From Rhizobium halophilum (GTDB taxonomy: Bacteria > Pseudomonadota > Alphaproteobacteria > Rhizobiales > Rhizobiaceae), in NCBI RefSeq assembly GCF_021648825.1, contig NZ_JAKJHS010000017.1, forward strand, positions 1 through 36,466: DNA of 36,466 nucleotides, given 5' to 3'. How positions within the stretch are numbered: the stretch's first letter is position 1; each line of letters opens with the position of its first letter. The position numbers and the translations under genes were made by a program. This document shows, piece by piece, positions 25,771 to 33,250 of this stretch. The notes below the pieces were generated by a model that searched no databases, was not told the DNA's origin, and saw only the letters and a list, made by a program, of their open reading frames with translations.

Positions 25771-26420
25771 CAGCGCACCACGATATAGCGGTCGGAGCGA
25801 TGGTTGATCGCCAGGAAGATGTTGAGGACCACCGCGCCGAGAACCGACCAGAGCACGATCTCCGGTGCAACCACAAAGAAGGCGCAGATCATGACGCAAA
25901 CGTCGAAGGCAAGCTGCACGAGCCCCGCCTGAATACCAAAGTGCTCCTGGATGTAGATCGCAAGAATACCGACGCCGCCGAGACTGGCGCGATGCCTGTA
26001 GAGTGCCAGCAATCCATAGCCCAAAAGCAGTCCGCCGAGCAGCGCGCCCCACGCAGGGTGAAGATACTGGATAAGCAGGAATTCTTGTTGGATCTCCGTG
26101 ATCACCGACGCAAGACCGATGGCAATGAAGGTCTTGAAGGAGAAGGCGAGCCCCAATCGGCGAAACGACAGGTAATAAAACGGCAGGTTGACGATGAAGA
26201 ACAGCAGTCCGAAGGAGATGCCAAAGGCGTAGTGGAGCAGGAAGGCAACGCCGGCCGTGCCGCCCGTCAGCAAGCCAACCTGGTTCAGGAAGTAGAAGCC
26301 GAGCGCCGCAACCAGGGCGCCGGTGACGAGCCCCTGCGCATCCTCAAGCAGCGTGTGCTGCGACGGATCGGCGCTGTAGAACCCAAGGCTGCGCTTCTGG
26401 GCCTGCTTCTGCTGAGTCAA
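25770..26420 (-). CDS. YitT-family membrane protein, short form (copy 1)
   Basis: 216-aa paralogue of the next gene, sharing GGTAGVAFLLHYAFGISFGL, FYYLSFRRLGLAFSFKTF, YRHRASLGGVGILAIYIQEH and the C-terminal LAINHRSDRYIVVR. About five helices, no DUF2179 domain. The start is TTG 26420 with GAGG 6 nt upstream; a TAG three codons upstream in frame closes off any earlier start and no ATG lies within the next 90 codons' family match. The two copies form a one-base-overlap tandem pair, so they probably arose by duplication and may act as a heteromer. Confidence 0.85.
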   Translation of the reverse strand: MTQQKQAQKRSLGFYSADPSQHTLLEDAQGLVTGALVAALGFYFLNQVGLLTGGTAGVAFLLHYAFGISFGLLFFIVNLPFYYLSFRRLGLAFSFKTFIAIGLASVITEIQQEFLLIQYLHPAWGALLGGLLLGYGLLALYRHRASLGGVGILAIYIQEHFGIQAGLVQLAFDVCVMICAFFVVAPEIVLWSVLGAVVLNIFLAINHRSDRYIVVR

Positions 26421-26526
26421 GGAATGCCTCTACCGTAAATTCTTCTGAACCTCGCGTGTAAGATTTTCCCCCGGCTCCTTCAACAGCCAGCAGAAGCGAC
26501 AAGAGAAAAAGCAAGAATAGGGATAG

Positions 26527-27459
26527 TCAACCTTCCTTCCGCGACAGAAACAACATCCCGGGAACCGGCTTTCCGCGATCGAGACGGATGTCGGTCGGCA
26601 TCGTCGCGACCGTCTCAAAGCCGGATTTCTCCAGCAGGGCACGGATGTAGGGTTCAGTATGGGCGTACCGGAGCGACTCCCGCAGTTGGAACCCCTCGCT
26701 GCCCGTCGCCTCTTCCACCGAGAAGGCGAAGTGGCCACCCGTCGACAGCAAGTCGGCCACAAGCGGCATAACGGTCTCAAGCGAGCCGAGATAGATCAAC
26801 ACATCTGCGGCGGTAACGAGATCGGCACGAAAGGTAGGACGTCCTGGACCGAACAGTCCTGCCGCTTCTGCCGGCAGATTGAGATCAGCCTCTGAAAGGT
26901 AATCATAGATCGCCTTCTGCTCCGCCTTGGCGAGCATGTTGGCCGAGAGATCGAAACCTTCCAGATGGTCCGTCATGTGCCGAATTGCGGCTCCGAGCAG
27001 ACCGGTACCACAGCCGAGATCAACCGTCAGACGGAATGGCGCTTTGTCCGCAATCATTCTGGCGAGGTCTTCAGGTATTCGATAGTTCAGCCTTTCAACC
27101 AGCGCCTCGTCAAAGCGTTCGGCATAATCGTCAAAGAGGCTTTCGACGTAGCGGCTCGGCGGCAGGTCCGGCACTTCCGCTGCTCCCAAGAGGGCAAGCT
27201 TCAGGCGAGCACCGAAGACGTCTTGCGGATCGAAGCGCAAGGCTTGACGGTAAGCGTCAACCGCACCTTCGACCACAGCGTTTCGTTCGCGGTAGTCGGC
27301 GAGGCTGAACCAGCCAGCGGCCCAGTAGGGAACCAGCTCAAGCGCCTGTTCGACGAGTTCGGTCGCAGCGAGAAGATCGCCGCTCTCAGCGAGCATGCGA
27401 GCGTACTCGACGCGACGATCGGCAAGGGCATCGCCGGAGGAAAACTGGCTGTGCGGCAT
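26527..27459 (-). CDS. TPR-containing class I SAM-dependent methyltransferase
   Basis: 310-aa cytosolic protein. The first 100 residues hold tetratricopeptide-like helices (LADRRVEYARMLAESGDLLA, GAVDAYRQALRFDPQDV). The Rossmann methyltransferase motif I VDLGCGTGLLG follows near 145-155, with later motifs DLVTAADVLIYLGSLE and TGGHFAFSVEEA. The substrate is unknown; fusions of this type are often called nodulation or polyketide-like methyltransferases without support. ATG 27459 is the only methionine start in range; an upstream TTG (27501) has no family-like sequence. Its leader carries a terminator-like hairpin. Confidence 0.85.
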   Translation of the reverse strand: MPHSQFSSGDALADRRVEYARMLAESGDLLAATELVEQALELVPYWAAGWFSLADYRERNAVVEGAVDAYRQALRFDPQDVFGARLKLALLGAAEVPDLPPSRYVESLFDDYAERFDEALVERLNYRIPEDLARMIADKAPFRLTVDLGCGTGLLGAAIRHMTDHLEGFDLSANMLAKAEQKAIYDYLSEADLNLPAEAAGLFGPGRPTFRADLVTAADVLIYLGSLETVMPLVADLLSTGGHFAFSVEEATGSEGFQLRESLRYAHTEPYIRALLEKSGFETVATMPTDIRLDRGKPVPGMLFLSRKEG

Positions 27460-27499
27460 GGATTGTCTCGAGAGGGTGCGGGTTATTGGCTGAAGCCAC

Positions 27500-27524
27500 A
27501 AAAAAACTCAAGTTCTATTTGAGT
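27500..27524 (-). terminator. Terminator-like hairpin in the leader of the methyltransferase gene
   Basis: On the minus strand ACTCAA and TTGAGT (27519-27524 and 27506-27511) form a 6-bp stem around 7 nt and are followed directly by seven T (27500-27506). It lies 41 nt upstream of the methyltransferase ATG, so it may be an attenuator, or stop stray antisense transcription from the plus-strand operon. The stem is AT-rich and weak. Confidence 0.35.
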
Positions 27525-27603
27525 GCACCTGCTTCATCCCACACGGCGTCTTGCGGGACGGCCACTGGCCGCCTATGTCTGCGCGCGCAACGGAGATTTC
27601 AGA

Positions 27604-27870
27604 ATGTCGGAACGAGTCAATCGGCTCCTCGGCGACACGCCGGGACGCACGCTCGTCAAACTGATCGTGGTATCGCTGGTCGTCGGGTTCGTCATGGCGG
27701 TCTTTGGCCTCGACCCCTGGGACATCGTCTACAGCATCCGCAACTTCGTACTCGACTTGTGGTACCAAGGGTTCAACGCATTGGGACGCGTGGGCGACTA
27801 TCTCATTCTTGGCGCCACCATCGTGATTCCGATCTTCATCCTCCTCCGGCTGATCAGCTTCAGGCGATGA
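27604..27870 (+). CDS. DUF6460-like small membrane protein
   Basis: 88-aa protein with an N-terminal soluble part (MSERVNRLLGDTPGRTL) and two hydrophobic spans (LVKLIVVSLVVGFVMAVFGL, YLILGATIVIPIFILLRLI). It fits the alphaproteobacterial DUF6460 family. CGGAG precedes ATG 27604. Its stop overlaps the next start by 4 bases (ATGA), making it the head of a three-gene operon. Function unknown. Confidence 0.8.
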   Translation: MSERVNRLLGDTPGRTLVKLIVVSLVVGFVMAVFGLDPWDIVYSIRNFVLDLWYQGFNALGRVGDYLILGATIVIPIFILLRLISFRR

Positions 27871-28361
27871 GGATGAGCGGGCGATTTCTCATGTCGTCCC
27901 GCCGGGACATGCTCATCCTGACCGGCGTCGGGTTATTGCTTGCGTCATGCTCAACCGTTGGCGTGCTGGCTCCCGTAGAAGGCGCCGAGGACGAGACGTC
28001 GGACGCACTGCCACTCATCAACAGAGTGCGCACCGAACGTGGCCTCTCCCGATTGGGCGCCCAACCGGCCGCGCGCAGCGCCGCACAGGAACAGGCGGTG
28101 CGGATGGCAAAGGCAGAGCAGATGACGCATCTGATCGGCCTCGGTGACGACTTCAAGTCGCGCATGAAGCGCCGAAACGTGCCACTTCCGGCGGCAGAGA
28201 ACATCGCGAGCGGCCAAGGTTCGGTGGAAGAAGCCGTGCAGGCCTGGGTGAACTCTCAGCGCCACCTCACCAACATGCTGGGCAACTATAACGGCCTGGG
28301 CGTTGCGGTGGCGCGCTCAGCGGCATCACGCCCCTATTGGGCCATGGTGCTTTCCGCCTGA
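27867..28361 (+). CDS. CAP-domain (SCP/PR1) lipoprotein
   Basis: 164-aa exported protein. A lipobox LLASC, with C about residue 29, follows a basic/hydrophobic leader (RRDMLILTGVGLLLA), so it is probably acylated in the envelope. The mature part is a short CAP domain: residues such as NRVRTERGLSRLG, NIASGQGSVEEAVQAWVNSQ, RHLTNMLGNYNGLGVAVA. Bacterial CAP proteins have unclear roles and some bind lipids or proteins. It overlaps its neighbours on both sides (ATGA upstream, TGATG downstream), so it is made with the DUF6460 protein and the exporter. Confidence 0.87.
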   Translation: MRMSGRFLMSSRRDMLILTGVGLLLASCSTVGVLAPVEGAEDETSDALPLINRVRTERGLSRLGAQPAARSAAQEQAVRMAKAEQMTHLIGLGDDFKSRMKRRNVPLPAAENIASGQGSVEEAVQAWVNSQRHLTNMLGNYNGLGVAVARSAASRPYWAMVLSA

Positions 28362-29713
28362 TGGAGGCGAGGCCCGAAGCGTCGTCCACCACCCGACCTT
28401 TCGAGGTGACCCACCGTTTGGTGCTGTCCATTGCCGTGCCGATGACACTCGGCCTCCTGACCACGCCGCTGCTCGGCATCACCGATACGACCGTGGTGGG
28501 ACGGATGGGGCAGCCGGAGGCCTTGGCCGGATTGGCTATCGGCGCCATCCTGTTCGACCTGATCTATGGCAGCCTGAGCTTCTTCCGAACATCGACCACC
28601 GGGCTTGCGGCCCAGGCCTTCGGCCGCGACGACCTGCGCGAGCAGCAGGCGGTCTTTCTGCGCGCTGCCCTCAGCGCAGTCGGGCTCGGCCTGCTGATGC
28701 TGCTTCTGGCGCCTCTGCTGCTGCGGTTTGCGCCGGAGCTGATGACGGACGACCGAGCGGTGGCCGAGGTGGTGCGCAGCTACTTCGCCATCCGCGTTCT
28801 TTCCAGCCCGGCCACCTTCGTCAACTATGCCGTTCTGGGCTTCGTCTTCGGACGGGGCCAGGCAATGCTGGGGCTGATCCTGCAGATCCTCTTGAACGGT
28901 ACGAATATCCTGCTCTCGATTTATCTCGGGCTCGGCCTCGGCTGGGGCATCGCCGGCGTTGCCTGGGGAACGGCGGCAGCCGAGGCGCTGGCGGCGATCG
29001 TAGGGACTGCCGTCGTGATGCGGCAGCTCTCCGCCGCAGGCCGCCCTTCATGGGCAGAACTGATCGATCCTGCGAAGCTGAAGCAACTGTTCCAGCTCAA
29101 CGCGGACATATTGATCCGCTCGCTGGTGCTGAACGGCGCCTTCGCCCTGATGACCCGAGTAGGTTCGAGCTTCGGCGCCGTGACGCTGGCAGCGAACGCT
29201 GTGCTGATGAACGTCTTCATGCTGTCCGCCTTCTTCCTCGACGGACTGGCCGGCGCGGCCGAACAGCTTTCCGGCCGAGCGGTCGGCGCGAACTACCGGC
29301 CGTCCTTCGAGCGGGCGCTGAAGCTGACGGCCGGATGGTCATTTGCCATGGCAGGTTTGCTCGGGCTCTTCTTCATCGCGCTCGGTGTCCCGATGATCGA
29401 ATTTCTAACGACATCGACGGAGGTCCGGGAAGCGGCGGCAACGTATCTGCCTTGGGCAGCGATCACGGGATTAACCGGAGCGCTGGCCTTCCAGATGGAC
29501 GGCGTCTTCATCGGCGCTACGTGGTCGCGCGAGATGCGCAACATGATGCTGCTGTCATTTGTCGCTTACTGTGCAGCCCTCGCGATTTTGGTCCCCACAC
29601 TCGCCAACCATGGGCTGTGGATGTCGCTCAATCTCTTCCTGCTGATGCGAGGGTTCCTGCTGCTGGCGCTGGTACCGCGCAAGTCGGCTCAGAGCTTCGC
29701 TTCCGCCCACTGA
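28361..29713 (+). CDS. MATE-family (DinF-like) multidrug efflux transporter
   Basis: 450-aa integral membrane protein with 12 hydrophobic helices in two MATE repeats: MTLGLLTTPLLGITDTTVVG near the N-terminus and the second repeat from LNADILIRSLVLNGAFALMT. It exports toxic cations or drugs using a Na+ or H+ gradient, and DinF subfamily members also lessen oxidative stress. It is translationally coupled to the CAP lipoprotein. Its 3' end overlaps the 3' end of pyrD by 25 bp in opposite orientation, so the two transcripts would be antisense there. Confidence 0.92.
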   Translation: MEARPEASSTTRPFEVTHRLVLSIAVPMTLGLLTTPLLGITDTTVVGRMGQPEALAGLAIGAILFDLIYGSLSFFRTSTTGLAAQAFGRDDLREQQAVFLRAALSAVGLGLLMLLLAPLLLRFAPELMTDDRAVAEVVRSYFAIRVLSSPATFVNYAVLGFVFGRGQAMLGLILQILLNGTNILLSIYLGLGLGWGIAGVAWGTAAAEALAAIVGTAVVMRQLSAAGRPSWAELIDPAKLKQLFQLNADILIRSLVLNGAFALMTRVGSSFGAVTLAANAVLMNVFMLSAFFLDGLAGAAEQLSGRAVGANYRPSFERALKLTAGWSFAMAGLLGLFFIALGVPMIEFLTTSTEVREAAATYLPWAAITGLTGALAFQMDGVFIGATWSREMRNMMLLSFVAYCAALAILVPTLANHGLWMSLNLFLLMRGFLLLALVPRKSAQSFASAH

Positions 29714-30780
29714 TCGACGCGGCTGTCGCGCAGATCTCGGATGGAGGCGACCCCTTCACGGTCGAGGAGGCGCGAGAGTCCGCCAACGATGCGGGCGGGG
29801 AGCGATGGGCCTTCGTAGATCATGCAGGAATAGAGTTGCACGAGATCGGCGCCGGCGCGGATCTTCTCCAACGCATCCTCGGCAGTGGCGACGCCTCCGA
29901 CGCCGATGATTGGAAGTTCCGGACCAACCCGTTTGCGCATCTTGGCGAGCACTGCCGTCGACAGCCGGAAGAGCGGTGCGCCGGAGAGACCGCCAGCTTC
30001 CCCTGCCTGCGCCATGTCGGTGAGGCCGGCGCGGGAGAGTGTCGTATTGGAAACGATGAGGCCGTCGAGATGATGCGCGAGTGCTTCGGCCGCGACGTCG
30101 TCCAGCCCCTCTTCCGGCAGATCAGGGGCAATTTTCAGGAAGACCGGCAGCGGCCGGCCAAGACGGGACACCTCTTGCGCCCGCGCAGCCAGCACCGCGT
30201 CGAGCAGCGCCTTCAGGCTTTCGCGCGCCTGCAGGTCGCGAAGGCCTGGTGTGTTGGGTGAGGAGATGTTGACGGTGAAATAGCTGGCGAGCGCTGCAAA
30301 GCGACGGATGCCGGCGACGTAGTCGGCAATCCGGTCATCGCTGTCCTTGTTGGCACCGATGTTGACGCCGACGATACCGCCCGCGTTCTTTCGTGCTGAC
30401 AGCCGCACATGCGCCGCCTCGTGGCCTTCGTTGTTGAAGCCCAGGCGGTTGATGACGCCGCGGTCAGCGACAAGCCGGAAAATGCGCGGCTTCGGATTGC
30501 CCACCTGCGGACGCGGTGTCAGCGTGCCCACCTCGGTGAAGCCGAAGCCGAGCCGCAGCAGCGCATCCGGCACCTCGGCATTCTTGTCGTAGCCGGCAGC
30601 CATGCCGAGCGGATTGGCGAAGGAGAGGCCGGCGACGGTCTGAGCGAGCCGGGGATCCGGCTTGAGAGCGCAGGCAGGAACCAAGCCGCTCTTCAGCGCC
30701 TTGATCGACATGCCGTGGGCGGTTTCCGGCTCAAAGAGAAAGAGACCCTGACGGGCAAGATCCGAAAGACGGACGATCAC
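29689..30780 (-). CDS. pyrD: Quinone-dependent dihydroorotate dehydrogenase
   Basis: 363-aa class 2 enzyme that oxidises dihydroorotate to orotate on the membrane, passing electrons to quinone, the fourth step of pyrimidine synthesis. The N-terminal helices bear the membrane-association region (RQGLFLFEPETAHGMSIKAL). FMN-barrel motifs include NPLGMAAGYDKNAE, NRLGFNNEG, NISSPNTPGLRDLQ with the catalytic Ser, and IGVGGVATAEDALEKIRAGA. The start is GTG 30780; its bases overlap the stop of the DUF952 gene (GTGA), so the two are coupled. Confidence 0.95.
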   Translation of the reverse strand: MIVRLSDLARQGLFLFEPETAHGMSIKALKSGLVPACALKPDPRLAQTVAGLSFANPLGMAAGYDKNAEVPDALLRLGFGFTEVGTLTPRPQVGNPKPRIFRLVADRGVINRLGFNNEGHEAAHVRLSARKNAGGIVGVNIGANKDSDDRIADYVAGIRRFAALASYFTVNISSPNTPGLRDLQARESLKALLDAVLAARAQEVSRLGRPLPVFLKIAPDLPEEGLDDVAAEALAHHLDGLIVSNTTLSRAGLTDMAQAGEAGGLSGAPLFRLSTAVLAKMRKRVGPELPIIGVGGVATAEDALEKIRAGADLVQLYSCMIYEGPSLPARIVGGLSRLLDREGVASIRDLRDSRVDQWAEAKL

Positions 30781-31124
30781 TGCATGCCCTCCGGAAAAAT
30801 GTGGACGTCGTCTGGCCCCAGCGGCAGCGGCTGCTCCCAGAGGACCGCATCGAGCGGGAGCGTGGCGTAGAGATGGGGAAAGAGATCGCCGTTGCGGGAC
30901 GGCTCGAACTTCAACGCGGGTCCAAGAACCTCGCCATCGACCGCCACCAGCATGAGATCGTCTGCGCCGGCAAAGTGCAGCCGCGCCGTTTCTCTTGCCT
31001 GAGCGGACGTGGAGAAGTGAATGTAGCCGTCCTTCAGATCGATGGGCGCACCTTCAAACACACCTTTCTTCTGCGCGGCCTGCCACAGACTTGTCGGAAC
31101 GATCTTGTAGACGATATTGGACAT
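30777..31124 (-). CDS. DUF952 domain protein
   Basis: 115-aa cytosolic protein, with the DUF952 pattern YKIVPTSLWQAAQ, DGYIHFSTSAQARETA, and LFPHLYATLPLDAV. The family is linked by fold to ADP-ribosyltransferase-like enzymes, with no firm activity. ATG 31124 starts right at the family's N-terminus; longer in-frame residues to 31355 lack similarity. It is the first gene of a pair with pyrD and overlaps it by 4 bases, an arrangement common in Rhizobiaceae. Confidence 0.85.
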   Translation of the reverse strand: MSNIVYKIVPTSLWQAAQKKGVFEGAPIDLKDGYIHFSTSAQARETARLHFAGADDLMLVAVDGEVLGPALKFEPSRNGDLFPHLYATLPLDAVLWEQPLPLGPDDVHIFPEGMQ

Positions 31125-31216
31125 CAGGCAGCTTTCGATCGGGCACGGTGGGAAGTCGATCGCCTGCGTTTGCCGCAAAGCCCGACGCTTGTCCACCGAA
31201 AGAGAGGGATGACAGG

Positions 31217-31624
31217 ATGATGAGACCGCTTGTGCTATCGCTGGCGCTTCTGCCAAGCCTTGCCGTGGCGCAGGAGGCGGAAGGTCAGCGCTTCCAACTC
31301 GAAAGAACGGACAACGGCCTCGTGCGCCTCGACCGGCAGACGGGCGCCATCTCACTCTGCCGGGAAGACAACGGCACGCTTTCCTGCCGGATGGCTGCCG
31401 ACGAGCGCGCAGCCTACGAACAGGAACTCGACCTGCTCGAGAAACGTGTGAGCGCCCTGGAGGACCAACTGGAGCAGGGGAGAGTCTCGCGTGACCTTCC
31501 CGGCGAAGCAGAGATCGAGCAGAGCCTGTCGATCATGGAGCGCTTCATGCGGCGGTTCATGGCCATCATCGAGGAATTCACGGCAGAGCGAGATCAGCAA
31601 GAACAGGCACCCGATCGCACCTGA
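31217..31624 (+). CDS. Hypothetical exported protein with C-terminal coiled coil
   Basis: 135-aa protein. A signal peptide (MMRPLVLSLALLPSLAVA, cleavage before QEAEGQ) is followed by a short segment with two cysteines (SLCREDNGTLSC, possible disulfide) and a long charged coiled coil (YEQELDLLEKRVSALEDQLE). ATG 31217 has AGAGAGGGATGACAGG upstream. I do not recognise a named family, though similar small proteins are common in Rhizobiaceae. It is divergent from the DUF952 gene, 92 bp away. Confidence 0.75.
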   Translation: MMRPLVLSLALLPSLAVAQEAEGQRFQLERTDNGLVRLDRQTGAISLCREDNGTLSCRMAADERAAYEQELDLLEKRVSALEDQLEQGRVSRDLPGEAEIEQSLSIMERFMRRFMAIIEEFTAERDQQEQAPDRT

Positions 31625-31658
31625 AACGGCATCTCAACGCACGAACCTCCCGCCGCTA

Positions 31659-31687
31659 TTGTTTCCCGCGCAGCATAAGCGTAGATT
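31659..31687 (+). promoter_or_regulatory. Possible sigma-70-type promoter for the response regulator
   Basis: TTGTTT (31659-31664), 17-nt spacer, TAGATT (31682-31687), ending 45 nt before the response-regulator ATG (31733). Recognised by eye only. Confidence 0.35.
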
Positions 31688-31732
31688 ATCCAACAACGTC
31701 CTGCGTCTATGCTCTTGGGAGGGAGCTTTAGA

Positions 31733-32383
31733 ATGCACACACTTAACATCATCATCGCCGACGACCACCCGCTGTTTCGCGGTGCGCTGAAACAGGCCGT
31801 AGGCAGTCTTGCTGCCGATGTTTCCATTCTCGAGGCAGGTGATTTCGACGAAGCGCGGCGCGCCGTACTGGACAATCCGGACGCCGACCTGATGCTGCTC
31901 GACCTTGCGATGCCCGGTGTCAGTGGATTGTCGGGACTGATGTCGTTAAGGGCCGAGTTCGCTGGTGTTCCGATTGTCATCGTCTCCGCCAGCGACGACC
32001 CTGCAACCATCCGGAGATCCCTGGAACTCGGCGCTTCGGGCTTCATCTCGAAATCCTCCGGGCTCGATGAAATCCGACAGGGCGTCCATGCCGTGCTGGA
32101 GGGTGACATTTGGGCGCCGGAGGGCCAAGTGCCCGTTGTCGAGGAAGATCCAAGTACCAGTGAACTTCTGGAACGGCTGCGGACATTGACGCCACAGCAG
32201 AGCCGGGTTCTGACAATGCTCGGCGAGGGCCTGCTCAACAAGCAGATTGCTTATGCGCTTGGCGTGTCGGAGGCGACGATCAAGGCGCATGTGTCTGCGA
32301 TCCTTCTGAAGCTCAACGTCGACAGCCGAACGCAGGCAGTCATCAAGCTCAGCAAGATCATCAACATGCCGCTGGTCGCGTGA
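31733..32383 (+). CDS. NarL/FixJ-family (LuxR-type) response regulator
   Basis: 216-aa two-domain regulator. The receiver has the acidic pair D10-D11 (IIADDHPLF), the phosphoacceptor D57 (LMLLDLAMPG) and a conserved Lys in GFISKSSG. The C-terminal LuxR-type HTH covers about 146-205 (LTPQQSRVLTMLGEGLLNKQ, ATIKAHVSAILLKLNV). ATG 31733 has GGGAGGGAG upstream. No histidine kinase gene is adjacent, so it is an orphan in this window and the partner must be elsewhere. Confidence 0.92.
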   Translation: MHTLNIIIADDHPLFRGALKQAVGSLAADVSILEAGDFDEARRAVLDNPDADLMLLDLAMPGVSGLSGLMSLRAEFAGVPIVIVSASDDPATIRRSLELGASGFISKSSGLDEIRQGVHAVLEGDIWAPEGQVPVVEEDPSTSELLERLRTLTPQQSRVLTMLGEGLLNKQIAYALGVSEATIKAHVSAILLKLNVDSRTQAVIKLSKIINMPLVA

Positions 32384-32548
32384 CCCCCATTCAGAGGATT
32401 TTATTCCTTTCCCCTCTTTACCGCCCTCCCCGTCTCCGATAAATTCGCGGAGCTGGCACGATTTTCGTTGTCAGGCCGCAGACATGCGCTTTGATGAGGC
32501 TTGCTCGCGGATTGGGATCAGGTGGCGAGAGGGGCGGAGCACTGTTTC

Positions 32549-32569
32549 CGTCTCCTTGAGCCGGAGACG
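32549..32569 (+). promoter_or_regulatory. Hairpin/operator immediately upstream of the S24 regulator
   Basis: CGTCTCC (32549-32555) and GGAGACG (32563-32569) are 7-bp arms around 7 nt; the second arm ends 8 nt before the ATG and contains GGAG, the only Shine-Dalgarno-like sequence. Pairing would hide the ribosome site. Equally, it could be the DNA operator of an autorepressor. CGTCTCC occurs again at 32431-32437. Confidence 0.45.
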
Positions 32570-32577
32570 CTACGGCT

Positions 32578-33237
32578 ATGCTGTCACACGAAACGATCTG
32601 GCGCGCCATTGATGCCCTGGCCGAGCGCCACAAGCTGACGCCGTCCGGTCTGGCCAGGCGTGCGGGCCTCGATCCGACCGCGTTCAACAAATCGAAACGT
32701 CACGGGCCTGATGGTCGGCTGCGCTGGCCTTCCACAGAGTCGATCGCCAAGGTCTTGGATGCGACCGGCGCCAGTGTTGAGCAATTCTTGAGCTCGATCT
32801 CGCCCTCCCATTCGCCGCTCCCCGATGGGGCATTCCCGCCGCAAGCAGGGACAATCCCGCTACTGGGATTTGCTCAGGCTGGTGCCGGCGGCTTCTTCGA
32901 CGACGGTGGCTTTCCTGCCGGTCAGGGATGGGATGTGGTTGAGTTTCCTGCCTCCCCGGGTCGCAAGGCTGGTGTGTACGCACTCGAAGTACAGGGCGAA
33001 TCTATGATGCCGCTCTACCGGGATGGGGACGTATTGATCGTTGAGCCGGGAGCTCAGGTCCGCCGGGGAGACCGCGTGGTAGTGAAGACGCGCGAGGGCG
33101 AGGTGATGGCTAAGATCCTGATGCGCCAGACGGCGCGCACCATTGAACTTCATTCACTGAACCCGGAACACCCGAACCGCAGCCTGGATCTGTCTGACGT
33201 CGAATGGCTCGCTCGGATCATCTGGGCAAGCCAGTAA
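32578..33237 (+). CDS. LexA-like HTH/S24-domain transcriptional regulator
   Basis: 219-aa protein. The N-terminal HTH covers about 1-75 (LTPSGLARRAGLDPTAFNKS). The C-terminal S24 autoprotease domain has the nucleophile S142 (VQGESMMPLYRDGD) and the general-base K179 (EVMAKIL), at LexA-like spacing. An Ala-Gly pair at 101-102 (GFAQAGAGGFF) sits where LexA/CI repressors are cut. It could therefore be self-cleaving in response to DNA damage, or a non-cleaved housekeeping regulator; family members in rhizobial chromosomes are conserved and not phage-linked. It stands alone here, 194 bp after the response regulator, with a hairpin over its leader. Confidence 0.88.
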   Translation: MLSHETIWRAIDALAERHKLTPSGLARRAGLDPTAFNKSKRHGPDGRLRWPSTESIAKVLDATGASVEQFLSSISPSHSPLPDGAFPPQAGTIPLLGFAQAGAGGFFDDGGFPAGQGWDVVEFPASPGRKAGVYALEVQGESMMPLYRDGDVLIVEPGAQVRRGDRVVVKTREGEVMAKILMRQTARTIELHSLNPEHPNRSLDLSDVEWLARIIWASQ

Positions 33238-33250
33238 GATGGGAATTCTT

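Noticed and set aside
26430..26780. 116-aa minus-strand frame next to the methyltransferase
   Set aside because: Overlaps the methyltransferase C-terminal coding region in another frame and shows no features of its own.
27460..27603. SAM riboswitch upstream of the methyltransferase
   Set aside because: Only a simple hairpin with a T-run is visible; I could not find the conserved core of a known SAM class.
28303..30261. 652-aa plus-strand open frame
   Set aside because: Out-of-phase shadow of the MATE gene and antisense of pyrD.
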